Below, piece by piece: positions 4,970 through 6,177 of a DNA stretch of 6,177 nt. Where the stretch lies: assembly GCA_943330835.2 (NCBI GenBank), contig CALQJH020000099.1, positions 1 through 6,177 on the forward strand, given 5' to 3'. Position 1 is the first letter of the stretch, and each line of letters begins with the position of its first letter. Made by a program: the position numbers and the translations under genes. The notes beneath the pieces are model-generated. The model searched no databases. It was not told where the DNA came from and saw only the letters and a program-made list of their open reading frames with translations. This DNA is from Candidatus Kuenenia stuttgartensis (GTDB lineage Bacteria; Bacteroidota; Bacteroidia; Chitinophagales; Chitinophagaceae).

Positions 4970-6177
4970 GTGATTGATAAAAATAAATACGAGTTGGTTA
5001 TTGGTCTTGAAGTGCATGCACAATTGATGACCAAAAGCAAACTTTTCTGTGGTGATAGCACTCTGTTTGGCTCCTCTCCCAATACACATACTAGTACAAT
5101 TTCTCTGGCACATCCTGGCACTTTACCCAAGATGAATAAAAAAGCAATTGAGCTTGCGGTAAAATTAGGATTAGCCCTTCATTGTGAAATCGAACAATAT
5201 AATTACTTCGCCAGGAAAAATTACTTTTATCCAGATCTTCCAAAAGGATACCAAATCAGTCAGCATACAGCCCCAATATGTAAAGGGGGTTTTGTTAAGA
5301 TAAAAAGCAAGAACTGTGAAAAAAATATCCTTTTAAATAGAATTCATATTGAAGAAGATGCTGGAAAAAGTATACATGATATAGATGAAAATTATTCCTG
5401 CATTGATTTAAACAGAGCCGGAGTGCCTTTAGTTGAAATTGTAACGGAACCTGTTATTCATAGCGCAGAGGATGCTTATATTTTTTTAACCGAATTGAGG
5501 AAATTATTAAGATGGCTTGACGTATGCGATGGTAATATGGAAGAAGGGAGTATGCGATGTGATGCCAATATTTCCATAAGATTAAAAGGCGATTTAAAAT
5601 TAGGCAAACGTGTAGAAGTAAAAAATCTGAATAGTATCAGGAACGTAAAAAAAGCAATTGAATTAGAATTTGATCGATTGATTTCCATTACAGAAAATGG
5701 CGATGTTATTGTTCAGGAAACAAGAAGCTATGATGCTGATAAAAACACAACCTTTTCTTTAAGAAGTAAAGAAGATGCAGATGACTACAGATATTTTCCA
5801 GAGCCGGATCTCGCTCCATTTATCATTTCACAAGAAGTAATAAATAATATCAACAACACTCTACCAGAGCTTCCTGAACAACTGATGGAAAGATATATTA
5901 CACAGTATCAATTCTCTGATTATGATGCACAATTAATTTGTAGTGATAAAGATGACGTGCATTATTTCGAAGAACTAATCAAATACACGCAACATTATAA
6001 AGCTGTTGCCAATTGGATAATCGGTCCATTAAAATATTATTGCAACGAAAAGAACATTTCAATTATTGATTTCCCTTTAAGCCATGTTTTGATTGCCGAA
6101 CTGATTAATCTTACAGAAACGAATCAGATCAATTTCAATAATGCTTCAGGAAAAATATTGCAGCATTTAATAACAAA
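4970..6177 (+). CDS. gatB: Asp/Glu-tRNA(Asn/Gln) amidotransferase subunit B, 3' end outside window
   Basis: GatB is the kinase and tRNA-binding subunit of GatCAB. It phosphorylates Glu-tRNA(Gln) or Asp-tRNA(Asn) so that ammonia supplied by GatA converts it to the amide form. The window holds 402 codons of about 475-490, so roughly 75-90 C-terminal residues, the end of the YqeY-like tail domain, are missing. Clear family blocks are GLEVH (12-16, His16), RKNYFYPDLPKGYQISQ (82-98), the HIEEDAGKS metal/ATP region (126-134), DLNRAGVPLVEIVTEP (146-161), EEGSMRCDANISIR (191-204), VKNLNS (217-222), ETRSYD (250-255) and KEDADDYRYFPEPDL (267-281). The start is GTG at 4970: an in-frame stop lies at 4925-4927, no ATG occurs before codon 20, and codon 20 is already past the GLEVH motif. 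Val162 replaces the Asp that usually follows the EIVTEP block. gatA and gatC are not in the window. Confidence 0.96.
   Translation, partial: MIDKNKYELVIGLEVHAQLMTKSKLFCGDSTLFGSSPNTHTSTISLAHPGTLPKMNKKAIELAVKLGLALHCEIEQYNYFARKNYFYPDLPKGYQISQHTAPICKGGFVKIKSKNCEKNILLNRIHIEEDAGKSIHDIDENYSCIDLNRAGVPLVEIVTEPVIHSAEDAYIFLTELRKLLRWLDVCDGNMEEGSMRCDANISIRLKGDLKLGKRVEVKNLNSIRNVKKAIELEFDRLISITENGDVIVQETRSYDADKNTTFSLRSKEDADDYRYFPEPDLAPFIISQEVINNINNTLPELPEQLMERYITQYQFSDYDAQLICSDKDDVHYFEELIKYTQHYKAVANWIIGPLKYYCNEKNISIIDFPLSHVLIAELINLTETNQINFNNASGKILQHLIT

Noticed and set aside
4924..5130. Open frame on the minus strand across the alaS-gatB gap and gatB start
   Set aside because: It lies opposite the clearly conserved gatB N-terminus, and its protein is Cys/Ser-rich without a recognisable domain. 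It is a shadow frame.
1..6177. A previously undescribed multi-gene system, mobile element or CRISPR array
   Set aside because: All coding space is explained by five recognisable core-type genes. There are no spaced repeats, transposase or integrase motifs, target duplications, toxin-antitoxin pairs or marked shift in base composition.

Overview
The window looks like an ordinary core-genome segment of a Bacteroidetes (Bacteroidota) bacterium, most plausibly from the Chitinophagaceae side of the phylum. The signs are AT-rich DNA, A-rich and Shine-Dalgarno-poor start regions, a Bacteroidetes-type promoter (TTG-N20-TATATTTG), a secreted protein whose signal peptide appears to end in Ser-Gln, and a family of MerR-like regulator typical of this phylum. 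The genus is inferred from remembered family resemblance; no search was run.

Layout. Three genes run leftward as one probable operon: a membrane-anchored M23 (LytM-type) metallopeptidase (1136-2110), a MerR-type DNA-binding protein with a long N-terminal extension (532-1086), and, 4 bp further on, a secreted thioredoxin-fold protein with a single active-site cysteine (15-527). Two genes run rightward: alaS, complete (2260-4890, 876 aa), and gatB, starting at a GTG (4970) and cut by the window end after 402 codons.

The two arms diverge from about 149 bp (2111-2259), the richest regulatory stretch here. It holds a good leftward promoter, a perfect 6-1-6 dyad (TAATTG-C-CAATTA) inside that promoter's spacer, a longer dyad (TATTGGGTTA-N6-TAACCCGATA) over its -7 box, and a small stem-loop just before the peptidase start codon. 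MerR-family proteins classically bind dyads in a promoter spacer, and a MerR-type gene sits in the operon driven from here. Autoregulation is therefore a testable guess.

How the genes may work together. alaS charges tRNA-Ala and proofreads. gatB belongs to the GatCAB amidotransferase that makes Gln-tRNA(Gln) and/or Asn-tRNA(Asn). Both are translation housekeeping genes. The leftward operon is envelope-oriented: a peptidoglycan hydrolase-type protein, a small regulator and an exported thiol protein. I see no CRISPR, mobile element, rRNA, tRNA, toxin-antitoxin or defence system, and nothing that amounts to a new multi-gene system. The items worth a second look are the divergent control region and the one-cysteine thioredoxin.
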